Below, in pieces: positions 31,160 to 43,504 of a DNA stretch of 64,000 nucleotides. The notes below the pieces were generated by a model. The model worked only from the letters and a program-made list of their open reading frames with translations, was not told the origin of the DNA and made no database searches. The DNA is from Rhodeus uyekii (Eukaryota > Chordata > Actinopteri > Cypriniformes > Acheilognathidae). Numbering within the stretch: the stretch's first letter is position 1; every line of letters begins with the position of its first letter. The stretch is from assembly GCA_037043235.1 (NCBI GenBank), contig JAWRVZ010000102.1:949501-1013500 (forward strand), written 5' to 3'. Position numbers and translations under genes: made by a program.

Positions 31160-33955
31160 AACGCTGTTTGCTATACCAAAGATGGTTATCCTTCACAGAT
31201 AAGATATCAAGCTCAGGGAAATCTTTATTATAATGCATACATAATTATTCTAACTGTACAGATAAAATACTTAATTAAAAATTTACTATTTCACCCAATA
31301 TACATGTTTTTCATCTATTTTTTGTGCTAATTAAAAGTAAAGGATTGTTAGCTTTGCAGAATAGCAACTGAACACTGAACCGCAGAACATCTAACTCTAC
31401 TGAAACTGTGTTTCACACAGCGAGTCACCATTAACCCTTTCCTGGAACCATTAACGGAAATGATGCAAACGCATTTCAAATCATTGACTTTTGTAGAAAT
31501 TGTATTGAAGTAAATAGAGGTTCCAAAACAGTTGGGATGAGAATTTAGAATGATGGGTGACAGTGAGACAGTTCACTAAATTTATGAATGCAATTTACGG
31601 TTGCTCATTTAACCTAATGCTAATTAATTGACCTTTGCTTTGAAATGTTTAAAAGCCCAGAAAAGAGTTAAAACGTGCAGCAGTAGCCCAGCATCCCGAG
31701 GGACTATGGGATCCAAAATTTGTTTGTGTTTAATTTCCACTTCACAGACAGCAGCACACATTAACAACCCTTGGGAAAGGTTGGAAAGCTGCTAGCGGGA
31801 CAGAAGAAAAAGTGAGTATAGCATAGGGTCATCACAGCTCCATCAACAGTTCCTCCACACCTGCTTCTGAATGTCCAAAAACTCTACTCCACGGCAATTA
31901 AATTGTTATATTATTATAATTATCAAACATACATCTACTGTGTCGGATTTTTGCAGTTGATATCTCATTGTCAGCATGTCAGGATATTGTTAATGCTGAA
32001 CTATTTCTGTGGGGGACAAAGAGAAATTAACTTCAACCTTTTGACAGTATTAAAAACCCATATAGTAGGTTACTGTAGATTTCCGGTTGATCAGATATTG
32101 TACATTAAGCAGAACTATTTGTGTAAATGACTTTTACTGAGTAACAATTCATTTTAAAATGATGAGTAAACAAATGTGTTGGTTAAAAAACTTATTTCCC
32201 TTCACAAGGGCCAACTGAACTGTGTACTGAGAATGTTAACGCAAGTCTCTACGGGGTGCAGAGCAACTTGAAAAGACAAAAAGACAGACAAAAAAAGACA
32301 AAATAACAAAATTAAGATTTGTTTTAAGATTAAGACTGATTAAGCCAAAAAAGCATATTCAATGAGTAATAATAAAAACAAAAATAAGAATAAATCAAAT
32401 CATATGTATTCCATCTGCAAGACGCCCATTTACAAAAAATATATACTCTTGTTTAGATGTACACTAAACAAGAGTATGAGGAAATGAGAAAATGTAGAGG
32501 GCACAAGGCTACAAATACTAGACAATACTGTTATACGAACACAGAACGACATAACCATTACAATCATTATATCCAATCACACGAGGAGAGGACAAGAGTG
32601 GGGATGGACCTCAAAGGTTTATTTGCTATAAGACAGCAGTTTCCTAGATTTTACAACCCGTTTACATTTTCCATATCCATATATCCATTTTCCAGTCCTG
32701 AAAGGCCTTTGAGAAGGAATTAAGGTAGGATAATCTCAATTGACCAATTATGAAATATTGTAATCCTTTATTTAAAAATTTAATTATATTATCTGAAAAT
32801 GTACCAGTCATAATTGTCATTTTATGCTGTCCCGATGTATTTAGGAGTCACAGCTTTTACAAATGAAAAAAGAGAGACTGATTTAAATGGAGAAACATTT
32901 AAGAAACAGTTCCAGCACAATGCAGAACCACAAACACATTATCCACCTTAAGTCACACAGAACACCATCTAACATCCTGACCAAAAGTCACGCCAAGCAG
33001 CTGCTCCAGACAAACCACTGACACTTTACAAAAACATCTCACAAATTAAGATTCAGAAATACTAAAAAAACAAAAAAAAAACAGAAGAGGTAACTGTAGC
33101 TACAATTGTATTTATTTTATTTTTTGAATTAATTGCATTAAAACTGAAATTCAAGTTCTCATTAGATCATTACATTTAATAGAATCAGGTCCCCTTGAAA
33201 ATCTATTTTTACAATTATTATGACAGAGACAGAGTTGAAATCTATTTACAAAACGTCATATATGCCTGACTTGCGTTATTGGTGTTGCAGCACTTTTTAT
33301 CACTACGCAAACAATTTAAGATTACCTCACACTGCCAGATGTGTGTTCCTTCAGCAAAGCAATGGTTTTAAAAAAGCCATCAATGTTAAAGCTTCACTCA
33401 GAAAACAGTTTTAAATTACTTTCATAGTCAATAGGAAAAAGTTCTTTACTTAAATTAGTTTTTTTCCTTTTCTTATTTTTTTTAGGTTTCACCGCATAGC
33501 AAAAAATATTTGAGAAAGTCCTTTTCCTCCCAAAATTATAGTGCATCTACTGCTAAATTTATCCAAGATTCTTTATATTCTCTTAATCATAAGTTAAAGA
33601 AATCTATGATCAGAGTATGTTGTACTACTCCTGAGAGTCTCTATCATAAAAGCTTTAAGTAGAAAAACACAAAGTAGGTTTAAGCTCCAATAATTTCTTT
33701 TAGATTAACTTTCTAAACCAATGAATTATTTTCTCTACACTTAGAGAGGAAAATGTTAATTGAACCATAAAAAGTGTGGCCTGAACTAAAATACTTTGAC
33801 CTGCATGAGTACTAACCTTTAACAGAAAACAAAATTGCTAGGTCATATGTTAATAATAAAATACAATTTTAATACAAAAATAAAATATATATATATTAGT
33901 TGTGAAAACCTGGGGGATGGGGAGGAAACAAATTTCCAAGATGCAAATCAGAGTG
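31160..33955. other. Non-coding, no gene seen
   Basis: AT-rich. At 31,690-31,820 a less AT-rich patch contains CCCAGCATCCCGAGGGAC and, at 31,811, a plus-strand GTGAGT. I do not consider this enough for an exon. Confidence 0.35.
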
Positions 33956-33961
33956 ACTCAC

Positions 33962-33991
33962 CAATATGCCAGAAAATTGTTTTTCCTCCAT
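33962..33991 (-). CDS. Candidate first coding exon (MEEKQFSGIL), splice donor
   Basis: The minus-strand ATG (33989-33991) gives ten codons ending TTG at 33962, followed directly by the strong donor GTGAGT (33961-33956), phase 0. Upstream, non-coding sequence runs to about 34,227, where CCTTTCACAG looks like a 3' splice site, so the full exon may be 33,962-34,227 (266 bp). As I recall, the unique N-terminus of mammalian glycine transporter 1a is also ten residues, with K at position 4, G at 8 and L at 10, and it comes from an upstream promoter relative to isoform b. The order here (this exon upstream of 21,761) agrees. Identification as slc6a9 is inference from phase, length, order and the neighbouring klf17. 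Confidence 0.45.
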
Positions 33992-34227
33992 GCTGTTGAA
34001 GTTCACTTCGGCGTGGGTCCCCTTTGCAGAAGGATGCCCGTCCTGGCCTGTCTCTGTGCTCTCTGGAACTCGTCTTGAGCTGCTGGGGTAAGCGTCTCAG
34101 TTTTAGTGCACACTGCTTCTCCCTCAACCGTTTCCCCTCTCCGCTAGTTCAGTCAGTTTGCAATGTTGGGCTGAGGTGGCGTCTCTGCTTTGTGCTAATT
34201 CTGCGTTAATCCAGGAACTTTTCTATG
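33992..34227 (-). other. Candidate 5' UTR part of the exon at 33,962
   Basis: Less AT-rich than the flanks, bounded upstream by a pyrimidine-rich CCTTTCACAG acceptor-like site and downstream by the ATG at 33,991. It could equally be a transcription start region with no upstream exon. Confidence 0.3.
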
Positions 34228-34721
34228 CTGTGAAAGGAACATGTGACAGGGAGAAGGAGGGAGGAAGAAGGGGGAAAGCAACTATTAGTCCTCAAATGTG
34301 CCGTTCTCTCTTTAAAACAATGATTTCATGACTGCTGACTCAGTAACACTGTCAATTCACTGGCTGGAGTGTGTCAGACTACAAAGTCTGAAATTCTGAT
34401 ATTATAAGAAGTGATGTAGTGGATGCTTAAATGATAAACTAGGATGAAAAGATTTACTTTTTTCCAGTAAATAACCAAAACAAAGGGCTACAGTACCAAT
34501 GGGTACAGAACATAAGCTTGTACTTACAATGCACAAACAACTAGAACATCTAGAAAATGATAATGATTTACCATACCTACAAACAGGCAGCATTCCAAGC
34601 AGTACTACTTATATTGTAGATTGGTTAGACAAAATTATGTTACAACAGTCAATAGAAACCAAAATCATCAACACAGAGAGAGCTGGATTCAAAATCATAC
34701 CAAAAATCAAGTTTAACATTT

Positions 34722-34870
34722 ATCACTTAACATTTATGCATTTGGTAGACGCTTTTATCCAAAACGACTTGCACTGCATTCAAGATACACATTGACATTC
34801 TAATCAGTTCTTGCTTTCCCTGGGAATTAAACCCATGGCGTTGCACGTGCCACACTCTACTGTTATGGGA
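34722..34870. mobile_element. SINE-like 3' tail inserted in the Tc1-like element
   Basis: Begins TTAACATTTATGCATTTGG, then GACGCTTTTATCCAAAACG, ACTTGCACTGCATTC and CCTGGGAATTAAACCCATGG. This ordered set is a very common fish repeat module. Its presence splits motifs that are adjacent in the copy at 24.6 kb, showing nested insertion. Related short tails (GTAAGTCACTTT, AATAAA) occur at about 40,366 and 42,112. Confidence 0.6.
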
Positions 34871-35002
34871 TAGCAATAGGAAAGTTATAGGCTGATCCAA
34901 CTTGCAAGTTCATCTCAGCAACTCATAATGTAAGTCAGTAGTGTGCATGGTCCCCACATGCCTGTGTGCACTCATAACAATGTCTGGACATGCTCCCAGA
35001 TG

Positions 35003-35520
35003 TTAGATGGTGTCCTGGGGGATCTCGTCCCAGATCTGGATAAGAGCATTAGTGAGCTCCTGGACAGTCTGTGGTACTACTTGCCGGCTTTGGATGCTCT
35101 GATACATAAAGTCCCAGAGGTTCCCAATTGGATTGAGGTCTGGGGAACGTGAGGGCCAGTCAATGGCATCAATGTTCTCCTCTAAAAACTGCATATACAC
35201 TCTAGCCACATGAGGCCGGGCATTATTACACACCAAGAGGAACCCAGGGCACACTGCACCATCACATGGTCTGACAATGGCTTTGAGGATTTCATCCCAG
35301 TATCTAACAGCACAAAGGGAACCACTGGCAAACATGTGTAGGTCTATGCAACCCTCTAAGCATTTTCCTCCCCAGACCATTACTGACCCACCACCAAATC
35401 ATTCTTGCAGCATAACATTCCCCAAAGCATCTCCACACTCTTTCTGTCATAACCGCTCAGTGTGAACCAACTCTCATCCGTTAAGAGAAGCACAGGTTCC
35501 TCTAGAGAATGCCGGGCTCT
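35003..35520 (-). pseudogene. Tc1-like transposase, C-terminal part, catalytically dead
   Basis: The minus-strand frame from 35,380 to 35,003 has MVWGG, NNARPHVARV, WPSRSPDLNP and NLWD, the second half of a Tc1 DDE domain. The first catalytic region (TDESWF, aspartate at 35476-35478) lies upstream in another frame after a break near 35,390. The second catalytic aspartate of the DNARPH motif is asparagine (35225-35227), and the glutamate after LNPI is glycine (35123-35125). Two of three catalytic residues and the reading frame are lost, so no activity is possible. The N-terminal paired-type DNA-binding domains are missing. Confidence 0.85.
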
Positions 35521-36238
35521 CATGCCACCCTTATTAAGTCATGAGGTTATTTTTTAGGGCTCTGGCTGTGCTCTGGCTTTGCACCAAAGCATGTGAAAAA
35601 AATTCACAAAATCAGTTTCCTGACTGCACATATTGACATCCCTTAAGTTTAATAAACTTGGTGTTATACTGTGATGACTAAGTGTTCCCTTAATATTTTT
35701 GAGCAGTGTACTATCAGTTTAAATTAACAGTAACACTCAAGTAGCACATCACCAACTGGAGCCTCTTAAATCACTTTAATGTTGTTGTGATCCACTCATC
35801 TTGGCACAACCCAACACTGTGAATCACACATCCTGTATTAATATGAACGGTTCTCCAGACGAACTTGAAATTAATACCTCAGCCTAGACGACGAACATCA
35901 ATAGGAGGGATCTGCAACAAGCTATCCAAATAGGATAACAAATTAACAACTGTACTCGCACACACAAAACACACAGAGAAAAGTTAAAGCTTGGACAAAA
36001 GTAGATTAAGAGACAAATGTGTCATCCCTCAGCACCTCAAACCTTCACAAAAATATGTTTTTATGTACAAAAAGCAGCAAGAAAAGACATGAGATAAGCC
36101 AAGCAAGCTCTTAAAGCTCTCGAAAAACACTTAAAACTGCAACCAATAAGCACATTAACAGTCAGATAGGCAGGTCGGCTGGATGAACCTCTACGCACCA
36201 GCGGGACAGGAAAAAATGAAAAGTGATAAGTTCACGTA

Positions 36239-36955
36239 CAGTGGTGTGAAAAAGAGTTTGTCCCCTAAATTTAAACATCAGTCAAAGACAACACAAGTAA
36301 ACACAAAATGCATTTTTTTAAATGAAGGTTGTTATTATTATTAGCAGTAGTAGTAGTATTAAGGGAAAACAAAAAGTTTCAAAACTTTATCCACAAATAG
36401 CAAAAATATCGAACGGTGGTGAACCTTCCCAGGAGTGGCCTACCGACCAAAAAGGGCCATGACTCATCCAAGAGGTCACAAAAGACCCCACAACAACATC
36501 AAAAGAACTGCAGTCGTCACTCGCCTCAGTTAAGGTCAGCATTCATGACTCCATAAGAAAGAGACGGGAAAGTTCCAAGTTGAAAAACCACTGCTGAGCA
36601 AAAAAGAACATTAAGGCTGGACTCATTTTTGCCAGAAAACATCTTGATAATCCCCAAGACTTTTGGGAAAATACTCTGTGGACTTACTTGACAAAAGTTG
36701 AACTTTTGGAAGGTGTGTGTCCCATTACATCTGGCATAAAAGTAACGCTGCATTTCAGAAAATGAACATCATACCAACAGTCAAATATGGTGGTGGTAGT
36801 GTGATGGTCTAGCTAGTTCTGCCATCTACCAAAAAACCCTGAAGGAGAATGTCCAGCCATTTGTTCGTGACCTCAAGCTGAAGCAAAATATGGTTCTGCA
36901 GCAGGACAAGGATCCAAAACACACCACCAAGTCCACCTCTGATCTTTTTTTAAAG
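36239..36955 (+). pseudogene. Tc1/mariner-type transposase remnant
   Basis: The left end ACAGTGGTGTGAAAAAGAGT resembles a terminal repeat of a fish Tc1/mariner family. Downstream, plus-strand fragments in different frames show AYRPKRAMTHPRGHK and HNNIKRTAV (DNA-binding to catalytic linker) and later QQDKDPKHTTKSTSD, the region of the second catalytic aspartate. A simple (TTA)n expansion and several stops break the frame. No right end found before 37,000. Confidence 0.65.
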
Positions 36956-38125
36956 ATGTGAAATGTTTCAAGGAAAGTGACTCCTAAACATGTATTGAGC
37001 CTGCAATGGTAGCAGAATGCTGCTAATATGAATGGAATCAGAAGACAATGCAGTGTTTCAGAAACCCAGTAGGGTGTAGTGGGTGGAAGTCACCTTGCAG
37101 ACACTGCTTGATATAGCTGATCAAGTGTCTAGACTTCAAACCTGTGGCAGGTCATAGGGTGGCTCTCGTTAGCTGTGGGTGGAAAAGACAACTTCCAACA
37201 GCCAGAGACTTAAACCACCACATTGATCTCCCTCACTTCAGTTTCATTGGCATTCACAACTCGTGGGTAATCATGCTTAGCTTCTCTCGAACTGAACAGC
37301 CAATGGGAACACAATTCTAAAAACCAATTATGTAGAGATGTAAAATGTGTCCTGGTGTGATTTGCTGCATACAGACAAGACTTTATCATTGAATCTGAAG
37401 TTCTCAAGTGAAACATTAAAGAATATTAAAGAATTAGCTGTCATAATTAGAAAAAATTGTTTCCATTATTGTAAAGACCAAAATATGTTGAACTAAACTA
37501 AGCAAATCATATCAACCCATGTCAAAGGCAAAAGAAACACGTCTGACATTTTCCCAGCAAGAGCAAAACATCCTTCACTAATAGCTATTTTAAGGTTTAT
37601 GCTTCTTTCGGTCTTGAAAGCCATGATTACAACTGAGCATCTGTTGTAGCATGATAGAATTACTGCGCCTTCTCAACTCCACCCAACACAGATAACAGAA
37701 GCTCCAAAACACTGCAATACCTTCCCACTACAGCGAGGTGTACCTCAAATATGAATACTCAACACACCATTGGGACTATTCCTCAATAAACCATTGCAAT
37801 ATTTTGATAAGAAGACAACTATGATAAGGATCAAGATTTTAAAGTATTCTGCAGCACGATCTATGATTTGTTCAGTAAATGAGACACTGTCAAGTATCAA
37901 ATCTGGCAATATTGTACTTGTGTGAGTGTACAATATTGTACAGATACTTACCTTTAGTATGAAAAAACATTGATAACAATAAAATGGATGATTAACAGTG
38001 ATATAACCAGCTCCTAAACCCACCAAAGAGATGGGATACTTCTTTCTTTGGTTTTTAATTATTTTTTGGTGATAGAATCTATCAAATCTATTTTTTTCTG
38101 TTAATCAGCCAAGAAATGGATGCTA
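36956..38125. other. Non-coding, no gene seen
   Basis: AT-rich with no recognisable element or exon. Confidence 0.4.
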
Positions 38126-38127
38126 TG

Positions 38128-38275
38128 TAAAGCCGGTTTTAGTTGCTACACAACTCTGGTAAAGGCTCAAGATGGAATGGTTTTTAGCAATTCTAATCCC
38201 AACTGTAACATGGCTAACCTATTCTGGAATGGTTTTTATTCTGCGTTAAACCCAAACCAAAACCGGACCAATCCA
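38128..38275. repeat. Possible small inverted-repeat element
   Basis: AAGCCGGTTTTAG on the left and CAAAACCGGACC on the right are imperfect inverted ends around about 120 bp that contain two direct TGGAATGGTTTTTA motifs. No second copy in the window. Confidence 0.3.
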
Positions 38276-39459
38276 CTATGAGCGCAGTGACATATCTGAT
38301 GCAATAAAGCCTCTCCACTGCTCACTCCAAATTACAAAAAGTTTATAGTGAAAAGACGTAAGAGCTTTTCACTATAAGACCCATCTTTTACAGCTAATTT
38401 ACTAAAATAATCTAATATATGTAATGATGGAACATTTTAAAAAATACAATAATGTATAAAAATTAACATGTTGACAAATGTTACCAATATGCGGTTTTAT
38501 ATAGTTCTTATCTTTATTATGTAAATGGTCCAAGGGGAGTACAAATGTCAGTTGCAAAGCGACAAGAATAGAACAGGCAACAACTCGTTACTATTGTGAC
38601 ATTTTCGTTTTCCAAATAACCAAATGTAACAAAATACATGTACTCTGTATTTAAGTCTGTATTTGATTTTGGAGGATTTTCATTTCATTTATTCTTCCCT
38701 CTTTCTGAAAACATCTCAGCGAAATGGTAGCCGTGGACTGAGTCAGCCCTGAAACCTGTTACTTAAAACACAATACTTACATTTATAAGTGTATCCCTCG
38801 CCACCACAGAAGAACTATCACCAGCCATTTTCTTGTAAATAAAATAAAATCCCGTCGTCAACAGCAATAGGCTAGGCTGAGAAGGATCCGTAGCCCGGGG
38901 AAAGAAATACCCTTCGAATTGGGACACTTTTCGTGATGCAGCAGTGATGCAATCGACCTTCAAATGCGGCCTTTGAAGGATGCACCATCTGAACTGGGAC
39001 ACAACTAGTAACAGCTAATATCCCAAAACAACCCATTGGAAGAGGATTCAGTTCAATTACAAACACGAATAAAAGTGTTAAACAAACTACAAACATGGCG
39101 GGTGTGCGCAACCAACGGTTAAATAGAGTGGGTTAAATAAATAGGTTTGAGTGACTAGTAATCAACCTGATAAAAATACTTTCTTAACGTTCTCCATGTT
39201 ATATTTCATCATGCATCAAAATGCGAAACACACGAAGAAAGTTCTCTGTATGAAAGTTCAACATGCTATTACTTTTCTCTCCAAAATGATAGGAAATTAA
39301 ATGAAATGAGGAGGATTTTAACTGTGACAAGATATTTTAACAGTCCAGTCTACAGTGACAGGGTGTGTGTAACTATATGAAAAAAGCATCCATAAAAAGT
39401 TTAATGACAGTATGTCCCAAAGTCCCGTGATAGCTTGTCTATTATTTTGCTAAACACTC

Positions 39460-39499
39460 AAAAGTATGTACTTTTTCTTCACAAAGAGTACATACTTTT
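39460..39499. repeat. 13-bp perfect hairpin in a likely MITE
   Basis: AAAAGTATGTACT (39460-39472) and AGTACATACTTTT (39487-39499) are perfect inverted arms with a 14-base loop. The nearby GTCCCGTGATAG and, at 38,920-39,002, TTGGGACAC and CTGGGACACAA suggest a short non-autonomous element around them. Confidence 0.7.
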
Positions 39500-40177
39500 A
39501 GGGTCTAGTCAGTAAGCGCATTGGGATACAGCACCCGAGTTGACAAGAGAATGTTTTTACCGAGCTAAACATGATCAAAACCAGGTTGGATGTATCAACT
39601 CACAAAACCTATTCTGAAACTATCTTTGTGCAACAAGCCTCTGGAGGTGTTATCTGCAGATAATTTAAAGCACAGGCATTTCTACCTATCTAAATTCATT
39701 AGAATAACAAACTTTGCACAATTTTCTGGCAAATGTTCAACTCAGAGTTCAATCCACCAACCTGAAGTACTCTGTCCTTTACATATTGTGCATTTTATAA
39801 ACATACAGTAGATATTACTTCACATAAAAACCAAATACATTTTTTTTTAACATTGCAGTGATTATTGATTTGTGGTTTTTAGCAGAGAAGAAAACGGGAA
39901 AAAGATTATTACATTTTTTACAGTCTGAGCAGTTAGAGCAGGTATTTTAAAAGGGATAGCTACTAAAAATGGACATGATAAAATTAACAAGAACTTATTA
40001 GGTCTTATCCTCATTATTTCCAAAAAAAACAATGACTGGTTTACATTTTTAAAAGTATTGAATCGTAGCAGTAGGAAGTTCAAGCATGACAGTTCATCCC
40101 ACAGAAAAACAACAACATTCCTGACTTCCATTGAACCAGCAAGGAAATATTGTTCGCACAGCCATTTAATCCCATTT

Positions 40178-40275
40178 AATTTACATTGTGGACAAATGGT
40201 AGACAGACAGCATGTCTGGCCAGGAAATTCAACATTTTGATTTTCGGTCTGATGAATTTGTCCATGCATGGGAGC
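40178..40275. repeat. Local direct repeat R1, copy 1
   Basis: TTTACATTGTGGACAAATGG, then GACAGACAG, GTCTGGCCAGGAAATTCAAC, TTGATTTT, GGTCTGATGAA and TCCATGCATGGGAGCACA. The same order recurs at 40,689-40,790. Confidence 0.9.
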
Positions 40276-40688
40276 ACAAATTTAATACTGTATTATTTTA
40301 AAACTTGACAAGAATGCATGAGAAAGTTTTAACAAAAAACAAAACTTAATGTCTGTCATTTGTAAGTCACTTTTAATAAATGTATATGAGATATTAGAAA
40401 GCAAAGGTTGTGAAAAACCATTCTGTGACAATAAATGAGGCATTGATTCTTGGATTTTTCTTTCACGTGAAATAAAAACATTTAAAAAAAAATACCTTAA
40501 TGAATAATTTCCTGTTATCTCTTAAGATTGATCTAATATTTGTTAAGAACACAGATTACATATTCATCATCGGGAACATTTTAGTAAGAGTATTCTAAAG
40601 TAAGAGTGCTAGCTGACATGTATCACTGTAAATCAAACGATTATTAATAGTTTCAAATCTGGTCATCTGAAGTCATTTAAATGGAAGA
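40276..40688. repeat. Local duplication, block A
   Basis: Collinear with 41,985-42,425. Shared landmarks are CTGTATTATTTTA, CATTTGTAAGTCACTTT, AAAGGTTGTG, TGACA and TAAATGAG, GCATTGATTC, TTCCTGT, TAAGATTGA, TTAAGAACACAGATT, GCTGACATGTATCACTGTAA, AAACGATTA and GAAG with CATTTAAATGGAA. Substitutions and small indels are frequent, so the duplication is not recent. Confidence 0.9.
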
Positions 40689-40790
40689 TTTACATTGTGG
40701 ACAAATGGTGGACAGACAGTCCGTCTGGCCAGGAAATTCAACACCTTGATTTTAGGTCTGATGAAGGGGTCCATGCATGGGAGCACACAT
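40689..40790. repeat. Local direct repeat R1, copy 2
   Basis: Second copy of the repeat at 40,178-40,275, about 510 bp further on in the same orientation. Confidence 0.9.
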
Positions 40791-41984
40791 TTTGAAAAAT
40801 TGAACTACCTTCCTAGACTAATACATAGACAAGTATAGGAGCTAGGATCATTTTGAATAGGTTTAAAAAACGTAATCCTAACATCTTTGAGAATGCATCA
40901 CAAATTTCCTCATAACTACTGCTGCATCTTGGTATTCAATACTGAACACTGTTAAAACAACTGATACTATGGTCAGAGGGCTTCTATAGCCATACATCAA
41001 ACGATAGATCTTTGCAAACTCTGCAAATCAGAGTTCTCACAGACTTTTAACCCCAAAACTGCATGTACAAGCTTTCTACAAGCAAACAAACAAAAATAGA
41101 AAGTGAATTATGGCCATAGCAAAGGTTAAAACAAACAAAAAGTAAATAGATTTCTTTTGAAAGTCAATAAAATACCACACTCTAGCACCTTTTCCGGCTT
41201 TGTGTGGGAGCTAAACCACACCATGTATGGTACAGAAGCTGTGCTTTGACAGTGTGGTCACTTAATGCATGATTTGACACACATACAAGCACTGCTCTGC
41301 TCAATCATAAATTATCGTGACATGTCTGCGCACAGACTGGGCCCAGATGTTGCTATGTGGTATGTCAACAACACATGATTATCCTGCATCTTCTCATCTC
41401 TTCAGTGGTACAAAAAAATTACCTCACCACGCGCAACATGCATTTAAGCATGATGGATAAGCACGTGCAAAGCATGTTATAACAATCTGTTACATCACAG
41501 GTGAAGCTCATTTTTTTTCTGAGGCCTGTGTGCAACTCAATGTTGGAGGTTGGGCTTTTGTTTGTTTACAAACAGACTTTTCTTTATTTCGCTTTAGGAC
41601 ATTGAAAATAATGCAACAATGCTTTAATTAGATCCTAAAGGCAGAATGAAGCAACTACATATTGTATTATAGACTGTTCTTGAATATAGATTCAGTCCCA
41701 TCAATGAGATGAGAGTGCCAGACTCAAGCATAAACACTTATGTTCTGTTAAATTAGTACAGTATTGTCCAACACTTAATCTATGTCTATCTTCTTTTAAA
41801 ACACACCATACTAACAGAGTATTAGCCTGAAATAGTAAATCACACCAGAACCTTTAAAATAGCAGCATCCACTATATGAGTTATACTGTATATAAAAAGA
41901 AAACTAAACATGCTAAAAAAAAATATAACTAAATATCTGTGCCATCCTGAACAGCACTAAAAAGTATGGGCAAATTTAAAGTAG

Positions 41985-42425
41985 GGTAATACTGTATTAT
42001 TTTACTACTTGAAAGGAATCCAGGAGAAAGTATTACACTCAAACTACAAGAAAAGTTCTAGACATATGCCATGAAAACCGAAAACCACCTGACGTAAATG
42101 TATCTCATTTGTAAGTCACTTTGAATAAACGTAAATGCAATATGAGAAACCAAAGGTTGTGTAACAGGATTATGTGACAGTAAATGAGACATTGATTCAG
42201 GGATTTCCCTTTCACACAAAACAAAAACATTTCAAAAACATTAATGAATGTATGATTTCCTGTCATTTCATAAGATTGAGCTAATGTGTGTTAAGAACAC
42301 AGATTGCATATTCATCATCTGGAACATTCTAGTTCTTGAGTCTGAAGTAAGAGTCTAGCTGACATGTATCACTGTAAATTAAACGATTAAAAACGGTCTG
42401 AAGACATTTAAATGGAATATTAAAG
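41985..42425. repeat. Local duplication, block B
   Basis: Diverged partner of 40,276-40,688, about 1.7 kb away in the same orientation. It carries no recognisable R1 copy at its ends. Confidence 0.9.
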
Positions 42426-42808
42426 TGAAAACGAAACCAAGAGAGTGGAAAAAACATTAAACCACTAGAATAATTCACCTGACAGCGTGTCATGGAGAGA
42501 TTTAGTTCAACCTGCCCTTCACACGCAAGTTTATCAAACAATAAGCTTAATAAATTGATAACATTAAAGGATGTAATTATTCTATAACTTATAGGGTGCA
42601 AAATGTATAAACAGCATCACTGCTGGCACTTTTCCGTCTTGATACAGAAGCTGTTAGTAGAATGAAATCCGACCGGAAAACGATAAAGTAAGAGTTTAAC
42701 GATAACTGTACAATAATAGTAAGTCTTTAAACCTAGGATCATCTTAATGGTGTTATGAAATAAAATACGGAAGGATTGTTGAGCTGTAGGCTCCACCATT
42801 GGTCTTAC

Positions 42809-42960
42809 CATCGCTTGCTCCTCGGCGTTATACAGAAGACGGCACTGTTAGTGGATCTGTTGCTGATGGTCTGAGAGCATTACCGGCGTCTGAAGAGTTT
42901 TGAACACTGACTGTCTCCTCATTAAAGTGATGGACACTTATTTGATAAACTTCCCATATT
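42809..42960 (-). other. Candidate non-coding first exon with splice donor
   Basis: The minus-strand sequence ending GAGCAAGCGATG at 42809 is followed by GTAAGA (42808-42803), a near-consensus donor. Upstream it is less AT-rich with several CpGs (GACGCCGG, AACGCCGAGG). It could be the 5'-most untranslated exon joined to the acceptor-like site at 34,228 ahead of the MEEKQFSGIL exon, giving a conventional isoform-a transcript. No transcript evidence is available to me. Confidence 0.3.
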
Positions 42961-43504
42961 CAAAGTTCACGCTGGTCAGATGTGGCCAGCCCTCTTAAAA
43001 AAAGACCCTCCCACACACACACAAGCGTGTGAAGATAGTGTTTAAGTTTTAATGATCTTTAAAAATAACTTCAGCGTAATTTAACTACTGAACAGTGCGT
43101 CGACTCAAATGATCAACAATCAAATGAGATATTATCTGAAAATACTACACAAATTAACATTCGTGAAAATAACTCAAATTATTTGGACGTATAATAAACA
43201 GAATAAATTCAATCATTAGCATCGGTTCTGATTAAGAGCCTTAACAGACGATCTGGCTTAGATGAATGTTCGCATTTACCGGTAGTATTATTGAGCACGT
43301 GCGTTGCTGCGGTTGATGGATGTTTCCGGGAGACAATATGTCGCGGAGTAACAGACATTGATATTGCAAATAAAACTCTGATATTTTTTATAAAGCTATT
43401 AGTATCTAAATCAGCTGTATTTGGTTTCTGAAGCCTTTTAATGGGATACACGTTTTAAAAAAAAACAAAGAAATAGTGAGGTGTGCTGCTAACACCATAA
43501 TGCT

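Larger units (their letters stand above)
34625..35710 (-). mobile_element. Tc1-like transposon
   Basis: The right end AAGTGTTCCCTTAATATTTT followed by TGAGCAGTGTA matches the terminal repeat of a Tc1-like family widespread in fish. The minus-strand body encodes the C-terminal two thirds of a DDE transposase (35,003-35,520). The matching left terminal repeat is not recognisable, and the left part is interrupted by a SINE-like insertion at 34,722-34,870. A related deletion derivative lies at 24,595-25,130. Confidence 0.8.

Noticed and set aside
31690..31820. Plus-strand exon ending at GTGAGT near 31,811 with a ZNF143-like CCCAGCAT element
   Set aside because: The motif matches only part of the consensus, there is no ORF, and no acceptor or further exon was found.
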